64,000 nt of DNA. It comes from Kuschelorhynchus macadamiae. Lineage: Eukaryota; Arthropoda; Insecta; Coleoptera; Curculionidae. The stretch is from contig JAUTXW010003385.1 of NCBI GenBank assembly GCA_030620095.1, positions 124,001 to 188,000 of the forward strand. The letters are read 5' to 3'. The notes under the pieces were generated by a model. The model was not told the origin of the DNA. It did not search any database and saw only the letters and a program-made list of their open reading frames with translations. The first letter of the stretch is position 1. The number at the start of each line of letters is the position of its first letter. The translations under genes were made by a program, and so were the position numbers. Below, in pieces: positions 1-12,559 of this stretch.

Positions 1-104
1 GACATGAGTGGAAGAGACTTAAAAATAAATCAGCCTAATCAAAGCGAAGTTCATAATTTTTTTAATATAGACTCTATGAATTGGCGCTATATTGTTTATC
101 ACTG

Positions 105-250
105 GTATTGTAATTGTGAAAATATCCGTCTCCGAGATTTTTTCAAATGTTCACGTTTCAGGATCACTAAATGTCAAAGCACATGTTTTCTCAATTCTGT
201 CAGTCTGTCAGTCGATATGTTTGTCGGTCTGTTTTGTCTGTTCGAGGCAT
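105..250 (+). repeat. Copy of dispersed modular repeat (head block)
   Basis: This stretch resembles blocks near 12560, 13110, 13917 and 15716. All have a 'gagatttttt' part, then 'catgttttctcaattc', then a run of TCTGTC/GGTCTG pentamer-like words, then a GGC(G)CAT word. I see no coding potential. It is probably a fragment of a noncoding repeat family that also builds 12560-16291. The family has no name I can assign. Confidence 0.55.
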
Positions 251-1529
251 CGCCTCTTTTGTAATTAATTTAATTTAGAACAATTTCGAAAGCCCAAGAA
301 AGATTTATATTTGAATTGCAAACACAATTGTATGCGTATTCGTCAGAAATGGAAAATAGAACCTCCACAAGTAGATAAACATATGCAACTAAAATTAAAA
401 ATGAGGCAGAAAAATGAATGCCGATAAACTTTATCCCGAACATAAAATAGTAAGTCTTCAGAAATCAGCACTGAGAAGACAGCTGGGTTAAAAATTATGA
501 TGGCCATAATGTCTGAACAAGGCCAGTTTTATTAAAAAACATTTTTAAATAACCAATAGACTTTTCGTTAGTGTCAAGCATGCCTGTTTTAGTTTCGTTA
601 CCTAAGATTTATCCAAAAAGTTACATTTATGCAATATATCAGTTCTGTTTTCATTATATTTTCTTATAACTTTGTTTTTGAACTTATACATTTTGTCTAA
701 AAAAGTGTCTTATTCTACTAAACTTTAAAGCATGACAGATCTACGGCGCTGCAAAAAACAGCGTAATCCGACGACCATAGTTAACATACATTTTTTAAAT
801 ATAATTAAATTAAATAAATACAAACCAGTGACACATACGTTGCATTTTTGTAAAATACAAGTAATAATTGTTTTCAGCTCCATTATCCAACATTTTACTT
901 TGGTGAAATTAGAGCCCTGATTATCTAGACAAGCGAGCTATCAATTTTTAATTTTTGGAAAATTAAGTTGTGTATCGACAACCATTCTAAATACATTTTT
1001 ATCCCTAGCTGAAATGCTATTACACGTTTCAAATATATTAAATTTTGTTCCGAACATTATACCACCTAACTAATCAAAATCCTTGAAATATTTATTTCAG
1101 TTCTCCAAGCAGTTCCTGTCATAAAAGTCTTGTATTGGCTAAGGACAGGTCACGCCACTTAAAGCCCTTCCTACTATTTTAGATTAAGTTTCATATGTTT
1201 ATCTAAGAGAGATTTTTCACTGAGACAATATCTCTCGCCCTGCTTGACCTAGCCAGTTCCTAGTTAGAACTCTATTTCATAACAAGTACTACATTACTTA
1301 ATTACATCGCTTTTCATATGCGATATATTTTTGCTACGAAATCGCCCTTAATTCAGTGTTTAATAAGTCGCGTTCAACAGTTATTGATGATTTTATTTGA
1401 GGCTAAATATATTTCGAAAATGATGATATACGTCAGTAGAAATACACTCTAAAAAATTCAATTGCATTATGGACTATATTTCAGGAATTTGTCTAGGCCG
1501 GTTTTACTTAAAAAACACAAAAAAATAAA
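251..1529. other. No gene recognised
   Basis: AT-rich sequence with only short chance open frames. I found no transposase, reverse transcriptase or splice-flanked exon on either strand. It is probably intronic or intergenic. Confidence 0.5.
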
Positions 1530-1537
1530 GTTTTGCG

Positions 1538-4130
1538 CAGGGGCGAGCAGTCCATGGAAACAAGGGAAGCAGTGCTTCCCAAAAAAAAAATTACAAAACA
1601 TCTTCTAAAATGAAATTTTTGAAATAGGAAACCAATAATTTACTTTATATTAAAAATGCTAAAATATTATCTCAACTATCAAGCCCATAATAAATGCGGC
1701 CTTGACTCCGACCCAGCCACAATAGAATATCGAATAGAACCTATGCGGGCCGCTAGCTTCTGGCAGCCAAGTCCTGTATGCTTGATTTCCTGTACATCGA
1801 GCCAGAGGTTATTGACCTTTCCACCGGCTGTTTGCAATTTTTGCATTTCAGTCGCCTGCTTTAAGTGGTGGCGGAAGCTATCGTTGGAGTAGGTTCTTTG
1901 TTTGAACGGCTATCCGTGTGTTGTGTGATATGTACGTCGCGTCGTGCATGGTGCGATATGGAAGACAATAATACGGACGTGGATATGCAAATACCTTCAA
2001 CTTCGGCTGTCGGTAATAACGTTGAAAACGTTGGAGAATATAGTAAGAAGAGTGTGTGTGAATGTGTGGTGTGTGTCTTAATAATAAAGGGATTTTCAAC
2101 ATTAAACTTCGTTGAGAAGCTTGAAATAATTTCCAAAGGAAGGGCAAAACCGCCTATGAAAAATTTAACCACAAAAATGAAAAACTGTATTAGACATTTT
2201 TATCCGGAAAAACAATACGAACAATTTAAATGGCTAACCGGGTGTGAAAATATAACTAAATTATTTTATTGGCCATGTTTACTTTTTGAAAATGAAGAAG
2301 GTCTCCGGAATAAAACTGGTTTTTCTGATTTAAACAATTTCCATAAAGCTGTAAAAAGACACATTATGTCCAAAGCGCATTTACAGGCGGTCATAAAAGA
2401 AAAAGTCTTCGGCAAAACCAGAATTAAACACGCCCTTAATAAATAGTTGGAAATTAGTCACCGCCAACACAATGAACTAGTCGATAAAAATAGGCAAATA
2501 TTAAGAAGACTTATCGATGTTGTTTGTTTTCTCGGACAGCACGAATTGGGAGTTAAAGGTCATGACGAAACAAGGGATTCTTCAAATAGAGGAAATTTTC
2601 AAGATTTACTTAGTTTAATGGCTAAATATGATGATTGCTTAAACTCATTTAGAGCAGTCTAGCGTTTTTCGCGGAACTTCGAATCGAAACACAATCGATA
2701 TCACTAATTTTAGCCAATTATCTATAGTAATACGCTACGTTAAAACAGACGGAAGTATTTTAGAGCGATTTTTAGGTTTGAAGAATGTGTCCGAAAATCG
2801 TACAGCTGATGAATTATATACCGTAGTTTATAACATTACTAAAGAAATTAATGGAGAGAAAAAATTAGTTGCTCAAAGCTATGATGGAGCTGCAGTGATG
2901 GCAGGACAATTAGGGGGTCTGCAAGGTAAAGTTCGAGAAACTTTCCCAAGTGCTGTGTTTGTCCCTTGTTTTGCTCATAAATTAAATTTAGTTTTATCCC
3001 AGTCCATCAATCACATTAAAGAGTGTAAAGTATTTTTCGTTACTTTAAGTGGCATGGCTTCTTTTTTTTCCAAGTCAACAAATCGTACACAAGTTTTGGA
3101 CTCCATTGTCCACAAACGATTGCCCAAAGTAGCTCCTACTAGGTGGAACTATAATGGAAGGCTTGTGTTAACAGTATCTGAAAATCGTGAATTACTGATT
3201 GAACTATTTGAGAATATAATAGAAAATAATGAACCGTAAGACTCAGAAGAAATAAATAGTTCGAGGGGGTTTTTGGACTGTTTGAAACGAGATTTTATTT
3301 TTAATTATTTGTTGAACATATTTTCAGAAATATTTCCATTCTCGGACAATGTTTTTAATATATTACAAACTAAAACAAATGATATTGCTTTTTGCCTAAA
3401 AAAAGTGGATGATTTTAAGTCCATGTTAAGCCAAAAAAGAGATGACTGACCTATTTTGGGGGAAAACGATGACGTTAAATGTAGAGCCACAAGCCAAGCG
3501 TCTTCGAACAGACAAGGTGGGAGATGTTTAAACATCATACAGACGCATCTTTTATGAAATAATCGATCAAATTCAGCAACGAATAAACTATAGATTTAGT
3601 GGTTTAAATGATTTGAAATTCCTCCAATTTTGATGCATTTAAAGGAAAAACTTTTCCAGAAGATGTGTTTAAGTCTCTTCTTCTTCATTATGGCCAGTTC
3701 TTCGACCGAGTGTTACTGCGATCTGAACTAAGAGTGATTTACGAAACTGATGACATTAGCGCAAAAAATAACGCTAAGGAACTAATGCAGTTTTTAAAAG
3801 ACAAGGCGCTGGAAGATGCTTACATCGAAGTGTCGAAATTGTGTGAATTAGTATTGACAATACCTGCCACAAGTTCATCAGTAGAACGCAATTTTTCAAC
3901 ACTTAAACGTATAAAAAATTTCGTGAGAAATTCAACGGGGCAGGAGAGACTTTCGCATACATCGCTGTCCATTGAAAATAAACTTCTCCAAAATATGTCG
4001 AAGCATCGACGTTTTCATGAGGACGTCATTGACGAATTTGCAAAAAATGATCGAAGAATCGAATTATATTACAAATAGGTAAGTTTCTAAAAATTGCTTC
4101 CCTTTCTTAAAATTTCACCGCACGCCCCTG
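1538..4130 (+). mobile_element. hAT transposon copy A (ZMYM/TTF-type)
   Basis: The left end begins CAGGGGCGAGCAGT. The right end, read inward, begins CAGGGGCGTGCGGT, giving short imperfect TIRs. A perfect 8-bp target duplication, GTTTTGCG, lies at 1530-1537 and 4131-4138, as expected for hAT. The interior holds a transposase related to the zinc-finger MYM-type 1-like proteins common in insect genomes. A second copy lies at 16292-18816. The element is no longer autonomous because its gene is broken. Confidence 0.93.
1958..4078 (+). pseudogene. hAT (ZMYM1-like) transposase, broken
   Basis: The probable start is the ATG at 1958, which begins MEDNNTDVDM. A TTF-type/BED-like N-terminal part follows, with WLTGCENITKLFYWPCLLF near 2229-2288, then the NRQILRRLIDVVCFL helix. 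The middle region has SYDGAAVMAGQ and the CFAHKLNL motif at about 2967-2990. The C-terminal hAT dimerisation segment, with LTIPATSSSVERNFSTLK, is near 3850-3910. Breaks: a TAG at 2444-2446 where copy B has CAG; a deletion of roughly 110 bp near 2690 that removes the first catalytic Asp (VLDATTDIT in copy B); and later frameshifts between 3240 and 3665. The last codons end at 4078, about 50 bp before the TIR. The gene is not functional. Confidence 0.9.
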
Positions 4131-4138
4131 GTTTTGCG

Positions 4139-4804
4139 ATGACCAGTTCCTGGTCACTGTGAAATAAAAATCAATAGGCTTGTTGTTAAGAGCTGCATAT
4201 TTTTCAGGTTTGTATCTATTTTTCGTATTGGACTGAGTAAAAACAAATAAATACACGTAATTTGTCGATCAGCTTTCACGTAAAGACAGACTTGTTAATT
4301 AACTCAGGCGTTTTAAAATTATTTTTATGCACCAGTGACCGGAAATAGACGTCTCCGAATTGCGTGCGCTAATAGAGTTCTGTTCATAAAGTTTGTTAAT
4401 TTGCCAAAAATGACACATCTTCTGAGTATTTTATGATTAATAGTGGAGAGAATAATTAACGGTTTTAAATAGGACAGTATATAGTTACATTGTTATGCAC
4501 ATAATCGCACGTATTCTAAATTCGTACAAACGTCATACGATTATTGGGTGCAGTTCAACCTCTTATACAGGGTAATACAGCTAAAATTCTCAATCTCACA
4601 AGAAAATAGGGTAGTGCTTAAAATTATTAAAATACGTAATAATTCCTATGCAATCAGAAGGCGTTTATAGAATGTTTTGTTCTTGTGGTAAAGTGAATGC
4701 TGTGCCTAGGGTTTCACAATGGGAGGGCTCATTACTCTTGCGGACGCAAGATGTTAAATCAATAAATTTTCACATTTTTGATATCAAAAAGATATACTCT
4801 AGAC
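4139..4804. other. No gene recognised
   Basis: AT-rich spacer between two hAT-type elements. I see no coding region or repeat that I can name. Confidence 0.5.
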
Positions 4805-5433
4805 CAAGGGTGTTCAACACGCGGCTCTCGGGCCGCATGCGGCCCGCCTTCTAGTTTCTTGCTTTCTTGCGGCTAAAGAAAGTATTGTATCGCGCCGCGC
4901 CCACGAATGACACTCCGAGGACGCTAGCGCCACCTAGTTAGAAGAGATCCACTCCGTGAACTCGCGATCACGACTGCCCACAAGGCCACTAGATGGCCTT
5001 GCATGTCTATTGAATCTTTCTAATGATTCTAGAAATTATCACTGCTAGATGGGGGGACATACTAGTCCAGTCTCATAGCTGCTCGAAATTTCTAGAGATT
5101 CAAAGTTGACTTGCTCGGCCTATATAAAGCCGGCGGCACACGGCAGCGTCCAATTCTAATTCCAAGAGTGAACGAAACGATGAGAGCGAAAGAGTGCTAA
5201 CTAGCAGTGAAGTTGCTACTTGTGCGATAAGTGATTATAGTGAGTTGAATATAGTGTGTTTTGACGCGTGTAAGGCGGATACTGTATTGTGCCTTGCAGT
5301 CGCGCAAGTTGAGTTTTGTCGTGGACATTTTTATCAGACAAATAAACTCGTTTCTTCTACCTTAACATTAAAAATGGCTTCTACTTCGGTTAAAAGACGA
5401 ATATGGGTAGGTATAACCACGCGCGGCAGATAG
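4805..5433 (+). mobile_element. 5' part of a Charlie/GTF2IRD2-like hAT element
   Basis: The segment starts CAAGGGTGTTCAACACGCGG and continues into a GGGCCGCATGCGGCCCGC-type palindrome. This is the usual end of hAT elements whose transposases resemble GTF2IRD2. A promoter-like stretch and an ATG at 5374 follow. The ATG opens MASTSVKRRIW and then stops at 5433, so only the first codons of a possible transposase remain. GC content is clearly higher than in the surroundings. No matching right end is visible, so the element is truncated. The family assignment rests on end sequence and start peptide only. Confidence 0.5.
5021..5129 (+). promoter_or_regulatory. Heat-shock-like promoter: HSE units plus TATA box
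   Basis: TTCTAGAA at 5027-5034 is a perfect inverted pair of heat-shock units (nTTCnnGAAn). A second array at 5085-5097 reads GAAnnTTCnnGAG, three units in correct phase with one mismatch. TATATAAAG lies at 5121-5129, about 24 bp downstream of that array. This spacing is typical of insect Hsp70-class promoters. A long leader follows before the ATG at 5374. It may be a native hAT promoter or a captured host promoter. HSF responsiveness is inferred. Confidence 0.5.
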
Positions 5434-5932
5434 ACGGCTTACGGAGCGACGGCGACGCGAGTTATGTCTAGTACGTTTTGCCGATTTGCGTAATTAATTA
5501 GATAAGAAGTTGTTTTCCGCGGCTGTCTTGAGCAGCAATAGTAAATGCTCTGTGCCGCTCGCTGCTACTAAACAATTTATATCAGGCTACAGGCGAAGCA
5601 TTGGCTGGAACTTTTGCTACTTACGAAGCAGGATGTAGATAAGAGCAACAAGGCAGATTTTTAATTGCTACTGACTCACTGAGCAGTGAGCAGTGCTATT
5701 TTTTTGTTTTCAGTGATTTGATAGATATAAGTTTGACTGCACTGACTACCGCAAACTCGTAATAATACCGTACCGAAATTGATTTGCAATAAGTCATTTG
5801 CGTTTTTGGAAGGAAAATGATTTTATGATGCAACTTAATTTTTAAACTTAGTTTGGCAAGTTATGTAAAAGAAAAGTACATCTCTATTTTAAACAGCAAT
5901 AAACTCTAAAATACACAGAAGTAAAAAAAATG

Positions 5933-5934
<2 letters not shown>
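5434..5934. other. No gene recognised
   Basis: Moderately GC-rich at the left, then AT-rich. It may be the decayed interior of the hAT element starting at 4805, but no protein similarity is visible. Confidence 0.4.

Positions 5935-5977
<43 letters not shown>
5935..5977. repeat. (TA)n microsatellite
   Basis: Uninterrupted AT dinucleotides over about 43 bp. One of six such tracts in the window. Confidence 0.97.
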
Positions 5978-5984
<7 letters not shown>

Positions 5985-6189
5985 CATATATAGGGTCATT
6001 CAAATAAATGTAGCCTAATATGGGCGAGATTTAAAATGTATTCATGTCTTTTTAATACAATAGTGCCTTGAATTTACATTTTATATATAAGTGCATATGT
6101 ACTTTTTGTTTTGTGCGAGGGTTTAATTTCCTCCTTAATAAACTAAAGAATATATCAACATCACCCAGACAAATACAAAACTATCTTGA

Positions 6190-6190
6190 A

Positions 6191-6265
<75 letters not shown>
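6190..6265. repeat. (TA)n microsatellite with TTTA interruptions
   Basis: About 75 bp of AT dinucleotides broken by two TTTA words. It lies directly beside a Penelope 3' scrap, the same arrangement as at 62934-62979. Confidence 0.97.
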
Positions 6266-6267
<2 letters not shown>

Positions 6268-6284
6268 GTGTTTTCATTTCGGGT

Positions 6285-6420
6285 GTACATCCGTTCACTG
6301 CTGTCGTTCTGAAAAGAACAGTTTTGCTGATGTTTAGCCAAAATCACATTTGGCATTTTCGAAGCTTTCTTTCTCGCGTCCGAATAGAGACTCAAGAATA
6401 CGTCACTAAATGACGTATTC
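6285..6420 (-). mobile_element. Penelope-like element 3'-end fragment
   Basis: The stretch GCCAAAATCACATTTGGC... TCCGAATAGAGACT matches the 3' region of the Penelope element at 62981-63040, in the same orientation. It too follows a (TA)n tract. No coding part is present, so it is a 5'-truncated copy. ORFs crossing it are chance. Confidence 0.55.
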
Positions 6421-6904
6421 TTGACCCGTTCTAAACCCAATAACCACGATTATCGACATAAACTTGCACAAAAACTTTTTGAAAGAAACGTCTGTTATAA
6501 GCATCTGCTTTTTTATTTCTTTACTTCTGAAGCACCTTATTCCCGAATGTACTTTTGTTATGATATTCGTAGATCCACAGCAATAGCAGGTATTTTCGCA
6601 ATAATCCTCTTTTGGCTTTTCTTGGGACATCCAGATACCCTACGTAATATGCTGCAGAAATTTTTGTATTTTACGTTGCCTAAAATTATAATTTTGTGTA
6701 GGAATTATTTTCATATATCTCAACGGATGTTGATTATATAGAACTATCTCTGATGTAAATATTAAGACGATTCACCCATTGATTAATTCTCTTTATTAAT
6801 CAACGCTCACTTAAATATAAAAACAAGGAGGATTAATTGAGATTAACTCAATTTCGTACGGAAAACAATTTACTGAAATATTTATTTAATTTTATTAAAA
6901 TCCT
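6421..6904. other. No gene recognised
   Basis: Open frames occur on both strands here, but none has a recognisable motif. Confidence 0.4.
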
Positions 6905-8945
6905 TGAGTTCCTTTTTCAGAAGGTTATAATGGCACAAACAGATCATGGCTACTGCGACCCATCACGGACCTACGGGGTGGTTTTCAAATTTTGCTATTC
7001 AAAATAGTCCTTTAGTTTATTTACTATCGGAAATATATAAAATTTGAAAACACGTTTTGAAGGCACTTTTTGATGTAAAATCCTGTGGTGTGGCGGGACG
7101 TTTTTTTTAGACCATTTTTTTTACATATGGCCCGAACATGTATTTTTTTAAATGGGACACCCTGTGTTTTTATAGCTCATTAAATCCAGTATTTTTTGCG
7201 GTTAAAACAGTGTAACACATTTTATATTATTTATTTTTTTAATAAAATAGGAGAAAACCGTTTATTATAAAAATAAAGATATTAGGTGGCCATGGAATAG
7301 TAAATTTAACTATAATTATTCATTGTTATAAAGAAACGAACTAAACATGTCTTTTTTCTTAATGGGACACCCTGTATTTTACCCGGTTACCAAATTTATT
7401 TATTTTTTCTGATGAAAATGATTTGGTACCTAAATTTGATTCATAGGCCAAATTTTACAAAAGAAATATTTTACAGTATTGATTGATGTTAGTTACACGC
7501 CGCATAGCTGCTTCGAATTTTTCTCGAAGTTTCTCTAATTTATTATTTCTCTGTAAATACATGTTATTCTTTAAAAATCCCCAAAAGAAAAAGTCGAGGG
7601 GGGTGATATCAGGTGACATGGCTGACCATCTGATAGGCTCGAGATTGCAGATCAATTGCTGCTCAAAATTTATATTTAGGTACTCACTTATTACACTAGC
7701 AATATGGGCTAGGGCTCCATCATGTTGAAAATAAAGTTTCACGTTCTAGCAGGGATATATTATCTATATAAGTTGTGCTATTTTTTTCTAAAATATTAAG
7801 GTAACGTTGTGAATATAAACTTTTTTGATACATTTCATATCCAACAACTCTATTGCCTAATAACGCGACCCAAATATTGAAACCAAATCTACCCTGGTGA
7901 ATCCGGTTGAGTTGCTGATGAGGGTTTGAGTTAACCCATTGTTAATTAATATGTCTATTAAAAATTCCCGAACTTGTGATTTGTGATTCATCGGTCTAGG
8001 AGTTTATCTAGGTACCAATCACAGAATTGTATCCTGCTTTCTGTATCTCCCGTGTATAATAGCTGAGTTTTTCTTGCCCTGTAGCGCTTAAGCTTATTTT
8101 TCTTTAGAATTATTGAAGATTTCACATGAGAAACGCCAATGTCAGCTTCGATTTTTCTGCATGATGTGCTCGGATTGACACATCTAATTAGATTTATAGA
8201 GTTATTTTCATTATTCTCTTGTTGAAAAATCTTCAGGCTTGGGTTAGGCCGTTCTGGATATCTCTAAAAATACAAATTTGGCCCAGCGCGACGATCTTTA
8301 TGACGTTCAATATAGCATTTTAACATATTGTATTTTTTAAAATGTTCGCACCTCTGCATTTTATATGAGAAAAAAGAGACTTTTTTGAAAACTAATTATT
8401 GGAATTTGATTTTTGCACTGACAAATGATTTGACAGATCTGAATTTATCTGACAGATAAAAATCGTTATTTTGTTTATCGTACATGGCATACTACAAAAT
8501 AAATTTTCTTCCTTGATTGCAATAACAAGCGACATGTATTCTGATGAAAATGTATGCCAGTCTCAATAAAAATTTTTGTTTTTCAAAATAATATTTTATT
8601 TATCTATTAAATTTTCAATTTCATGGCCCCCTAATATCTTTTTTAATACTAAAAGATTTTCCTGTTTTTTGGTATTAAAAAAATAAATAATATAAAGTGT
8701 GTTAGATTGTTTTAACCGCAAAACAATGCCGGAATTAATGAGCTATAAAAATACAGGATGTCCCATTTAAAAAAATATATGTTCGGGCCATATGTCAAAA
8801 ACAATGGCTCCGTAACGGGTCGCGATATTTGTGCCATTATAACCTTCTAAAAAAAAGAACTCGAGGATGGGGTATCAGAATTTTAATATCTCTTATGGTT
8901 TTCAATTTTTCAATTAGTGACAACCAATGTGAGACATCCTGTACA
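6905..8945 (-). mobile_element. Long-TIR mariner/Tc1-group element (DD41D type)
   Basis: Sequences at about 6905-7310 and 8590-8868 are inverted copies. Both carry GGTTATAATGGCACAAA, then ATGGCCCGAACAT, then AATGGGACA(C/T)CCTGT, GAGCTATAAAAA(T/C) and a GCGGTTAAAACA block. The left arm holds about 120 bp of extra sequence. The right end may be TACAGGATGTCTCAC read inward from 8945. The left terminus is not clear, so boundaries are approximate. The transposase lies on the minus strand between the arms. Confidence 0.75.
7455..8385 (-). pseudogene. Mariner-like (DD41D) transposase, broken
   Basis: Reading the minus strand from about 8385, the N-terminal helix-turn-helix region (with SINLIRCVNPSTSCRKIEAD) is recognisable. 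A degraded middle region follows. The C-terminal catalytic part at 7455-7742 is open, with FQHDGALAHIASVISEYLN and SPDITPLDFFFWGFLKNNMY. By my count 41 residues separate the second Asp (HDG) from the third (LDFFFW), as in DD41D families such as rosa or Visitor. Multiple stops and frame changes lie between 7743 and 8350, so no intact enzyme is made. The same family appears at 19966-21041 and 41647-47476. Confidence 0.8.
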
Positions 8946-9779
8946 GGGTATCCCATTTTCGATGATATTATGAGAGAAAATAGAGACTTTTTTGTGAAAG
9001 GAAAGATGGTATAAACAAAATATTCATAGCCCGCTTTGTTTCTGAAATACAGGGCGAAATTGAAAATATTGAAATTTGGGACCACCCTCGTATTTCAAGC
9101 TAAAAACTGGTTCTTATATGGCTTTTTACGTAGAATCCAGTGGCATAGTCAGATTTTTGCTGTGAGCTGTCAATTTTTAGCTATTAATCAAACTTATGTG
9201 TTTTTTTAAATGGGAAAACCCTGCATCTATCTATACGGCTTGGTCGATTTTGATGAGTCAAACGCCAAATTGTAGAGGATGATTCTCTGGTGGTTCCATA
9301 TATTTTTATTTGAAATCCGTTCACCCGGTTTTTTTTGTAATAATAATATAAATACACAGATATAAGGGCGATAAAGACAGGGAGTTTTATAATTAAATTC
9401 AAATATTCTTTTCAACCCCATTTGCTAAAATATATCTCTTTTGCTATCCCGTTATGTAATTTTATGTATACTTTACAGTGTCCAAAAAGTCGCTGTATTA
9501 TAGGCTTGAGTACTGGTGAAATTAAAAAGTTTAAAGTTGAACTATTCCACGTGTTCTAAAAAACATATTTTTTTTTGGATATTTAAACTGGTGGGCGGAG
9601 TTTCTCATTCTAAATGAACTTTATTTTAGAGGCCTTTTGAGGCAGATATTGAAACAGACATGTCAGTCCGATAAATAAAAACTGTATTTTGTAAATTTTA
9701 CTTATTATGATGAGTAGAGCTAAGAAAAAACAACAAAAATCGCTAAAAATAATAACATATTTGTAGCGGTAAAGCGACA
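8946..9779. other. Patchwork of ACAGGGT-type repeat scraps, no gene
   Basis: Short segments starting 'acagggtatcccatttt' (8953), 'atacagggcgaaattg' and 'aaatgggaaaaccctg' suggest overlapping ends of mariner-group MITEs. No complete element or coding region could be delimited. Confidence 0.4.
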
Positions 9780-12013
9780 ATGATATCCGCTAACGGAGCG
9801 ACAAAGTTCGTCGAACGATATGTCAGCTTTTTCAACCTTCCACGGGTTAAATGGACCTTGAACGATAGAATCCTAGTACCTGACGAGCTAAACTCCCCCA
9901 CAGCCGAGATATTCGTTGATACTATGTTCTTCTTGGAACTGCAACAGGTCAACTCTATTCCAAACTCTATAGGTAGATTGCTTGATCTGATCTTTGCTGA
10001 TGACTTGAATCACCTGTCTGTCATCGAGTGCTTGAATCCATTGTTAAAGATTGACTCTCATCATCCTGCCATAGAAACTCATTTCGATATAGAGCATATT
10101 AAACAGTTAAGTAACAGCAGAGTAACTGTATACGACTTTACCCGAGCTCGTTACCAAGGTCTTAACGTTTTCTAAAATCAGATTGACTGGGCTTTTATAT
10201 CCTTTTCTACTAACATTGACACATCAATCTCTTGTTTTTACGAAAGTCATCACCACAGACAAATACCCTAGATAGTTTGATGGTGGACTTCATAAATAAA
10301 GAACAGGCTATATTGCAAATAAAAGTGGATCATTGAGCGATTACATGAAGTACTCAAATATTCGACGTGACGCACGAATTAGGACAGACATGTGTTATTT
10401 AATGTACGTTACAAATACTGAATGTATGATTCCACAAAATATTAAACATTTCTGGGCTTTCATTAACAACCTAAAAAGGGTTGCCGGCTGAAATGAAACA
10501 CAACGGTCTAGTGCTCGAAAACCCTCAAGACATAGCCGAATCATTTGCATTCCACTTTCAGGCCTCCTTTTCGGACCACAATGACATCGATTTGTTTGAT
10601 TTGTTGGTAACATCAAAAAGAAACTTTCGTGCCTTGACTCCTCGAAGAAAGCCGGCCCGGACGGCATTCCTGCAGCATTACTGACGAACTGTTCAAGTGC
10701 TTTAGGTCAACCTCTTATGATGGTTTTTCAGAGGTCTCTCGATTCTGGCACTTTTCCTGTTATTTGAAAATCTTCTAACTTACAGCCGATATTTAAAAGT
10801 AGTGACAAGTGACATTTCTAATTCTCGTGGAATATCGGTATTGTCTGCGATTCCTAAAGTCATGGAGTCGATACTTACGGAGGAGATATTCCTTTGTTTT
10901 AAGCATTATATCTCCCCCAAACAACACGGTTTTTACAAGAGTCGCTCCACCTCTACTAACTTACGTGACTACCAGCATCTTCTTACTTCAACTGAAGCAG
11001 GTTCTCAAGTGGACTCTATATATACTGACCTATCTAAAGCTTTGACAGCGTCTATTACAAACTACTTTTGAAAACGTTTTTGGACATTGGGATATCAGGC
11101 AACTACCTGACCTGGATTGAGTCATACCTTACTATTCGTAAACAACGGGTAACGATTTCTGGTTTTTCATCTCGTGAAATTCAGGTGACATCAGGAGTCC
11201 CACAGGGCTCACACATTGGCTCCATTCTCTTTACTTTGTTCCTGAATGACGTTGAATCTTATTTCAGGAAATCGTATGTTATTATGTATGCGGATGACCT
11301 GAAATTCGACAACATTGTCAATTCCTCCGACAATTACATGCAGACTGACCTCGACAGCTTCACAAATTGATGTAATACAAACCTATTAAAGATTAACACT
11401 AACAAATGCAAAGTGGTTAGTTTTGGCAGGTGCTCTAATCCCATCTTTTTTCCATACCACATTTTGGAAAGAGCTGACTTTTTTAATGACTTAAGAGTCA
11501 TTTTTGATAACAAGCTCACCTTTAACAAGCACTGTGACAACATAACTCTCAACAGTTTCAGGATGCTAGGATTCTTGAAGGGCAATACCAAGTTCATAAA
11601 CATTACCAAAGCACTTACCTGTTTATATAACAGCCTTGTTCGGAGCATCCTTGAATACTGCTTAATTATTTGGATCCCTGATTATGATATACATAAAAGA
11701 ATAAGTTCTTAAAATACCTGCTATACAAACATCGTTTTCTCTACCTGAATACAGAATGTTGGTTTTCGTTTTCAAGCTGTCACGTGGGTTGATTGACTGT
11801 GTGGAGTTGGTGAACCGCATGTTCTTTCATGTTCCAGCACGACTAACAAGACAGCAATGCCTGTTTTTTGAAGTTCCACACCATACGAACTATGGACAAG
11901 CCGTCTTTATGGATAAAATTCTCCGAAACTATAACAACCATTTCTCAGATATTAATATATTTAGCTTCAGTCTGTCCGACCTTAAGAGTAGACTGCAGTA
12001 TATCCCCATATAG
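9780..12013 (+). pseudogene. LINE ORF2: endonuclease C-terminus + reverse transcriptase
   Basis: 9780-10173 encodes the endonuclease tail, with FFNLPRVKWTL, SIGRLLDLIF and IDSHHPAIE, which correspond to the catalytic Asp/His region near the C-terminus of AP-like endonucleases. RT fragments follow: GFYKSRSTSTNL, DLSKA (motif A), TSGVPQGSHIGSILFTLFLND (motif B, 11190-11250) and MYADDLKF (motif C, 11286-11310). The thumb and C-terminus run through RSILEYCLIIWIPDY to about 12013. Several frameshifts and stops, for example at 10175, 11071 and 11370, break the frame. RT motif C is intact, but the protein is not. Confidence 0.88.
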
Positions 12014-12236
12014 TTCCTGTTCCTCACGCTTTGTAATATTGTGATTTCCCCTTAACAATTTATTTGTCGTTAATGTAGCACCAGTACTTTGTCTCGTAAA
12101 ATATACACATATATCTGTTTTTTTTTCTGTTATTGTTTTTATTAATTTTAGGTTTTTATTGTTAGACTTTAGTGTACCATTTAGAATTTATTTTTTTCTG
12201 TAGAGTACTTATTCCTGAATAAATAAATAAATAAAG
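9780..12236 (+). mobile_element. Jockey-like non-LTR retrotransposon (LINE A), 5'-truncated
   Basis: The element carries the C-terminal part of an apurinic-type endonuclease, a reverse transcriptase and a C-terminal region, all on the + strand. It ends in an AATAAATAAATAAATAAA tail at 12219-12236, typical of insect LINE 3' ends. ORF1 and the endonuclease N-terminus are missing, as expected from incomplete reverse transcription. I found no clear target duplication. Confidence 0.85.
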
Positions 12237-12559
12237 AAGAAATGGAAGTACGGTCGCAACCATAACTGTGGATAGGATTGTTAGCAGAAAAAAAATAGAT
12301 GATTAACGGGCATGAGGAAAAGGGTAGACCTCAATACTGAATATGGCATGCTTGCGTTGATTTTGTGAAAGTCACCAAGTTGGTGGTGGAAGTCGTATTT
12401 AGTGTCATTGATTAGCGAATATCTGGCGAGATAATTCGATAGATTAGTAGAAATATTCAAGGGTATAAATATATGGATATAGGAGTTTCAAGGGTATAAA
12501 AACAAAGTATAAAACAATGATAAAGTACATTTTTAATTCCCTCGTAAAAGGGGAGTATT

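Noticed and set aside
4..264. Open frame at the left edge
   Set aside because: No motif, and it overlaps a noncoding repeat head block also seen at 12560 and 13110.
1861..2172. Minus-strand open frames over hAT copy A
   Set aside because: Shadows of the transposase coding strand, with no domain of their own.
6068..6337. Open frames reading through (TA)n tracts (also near 35300, 60300 and 62900)
   Set aside because: They only encode YIYIYI-type repeats from the microsatellite.
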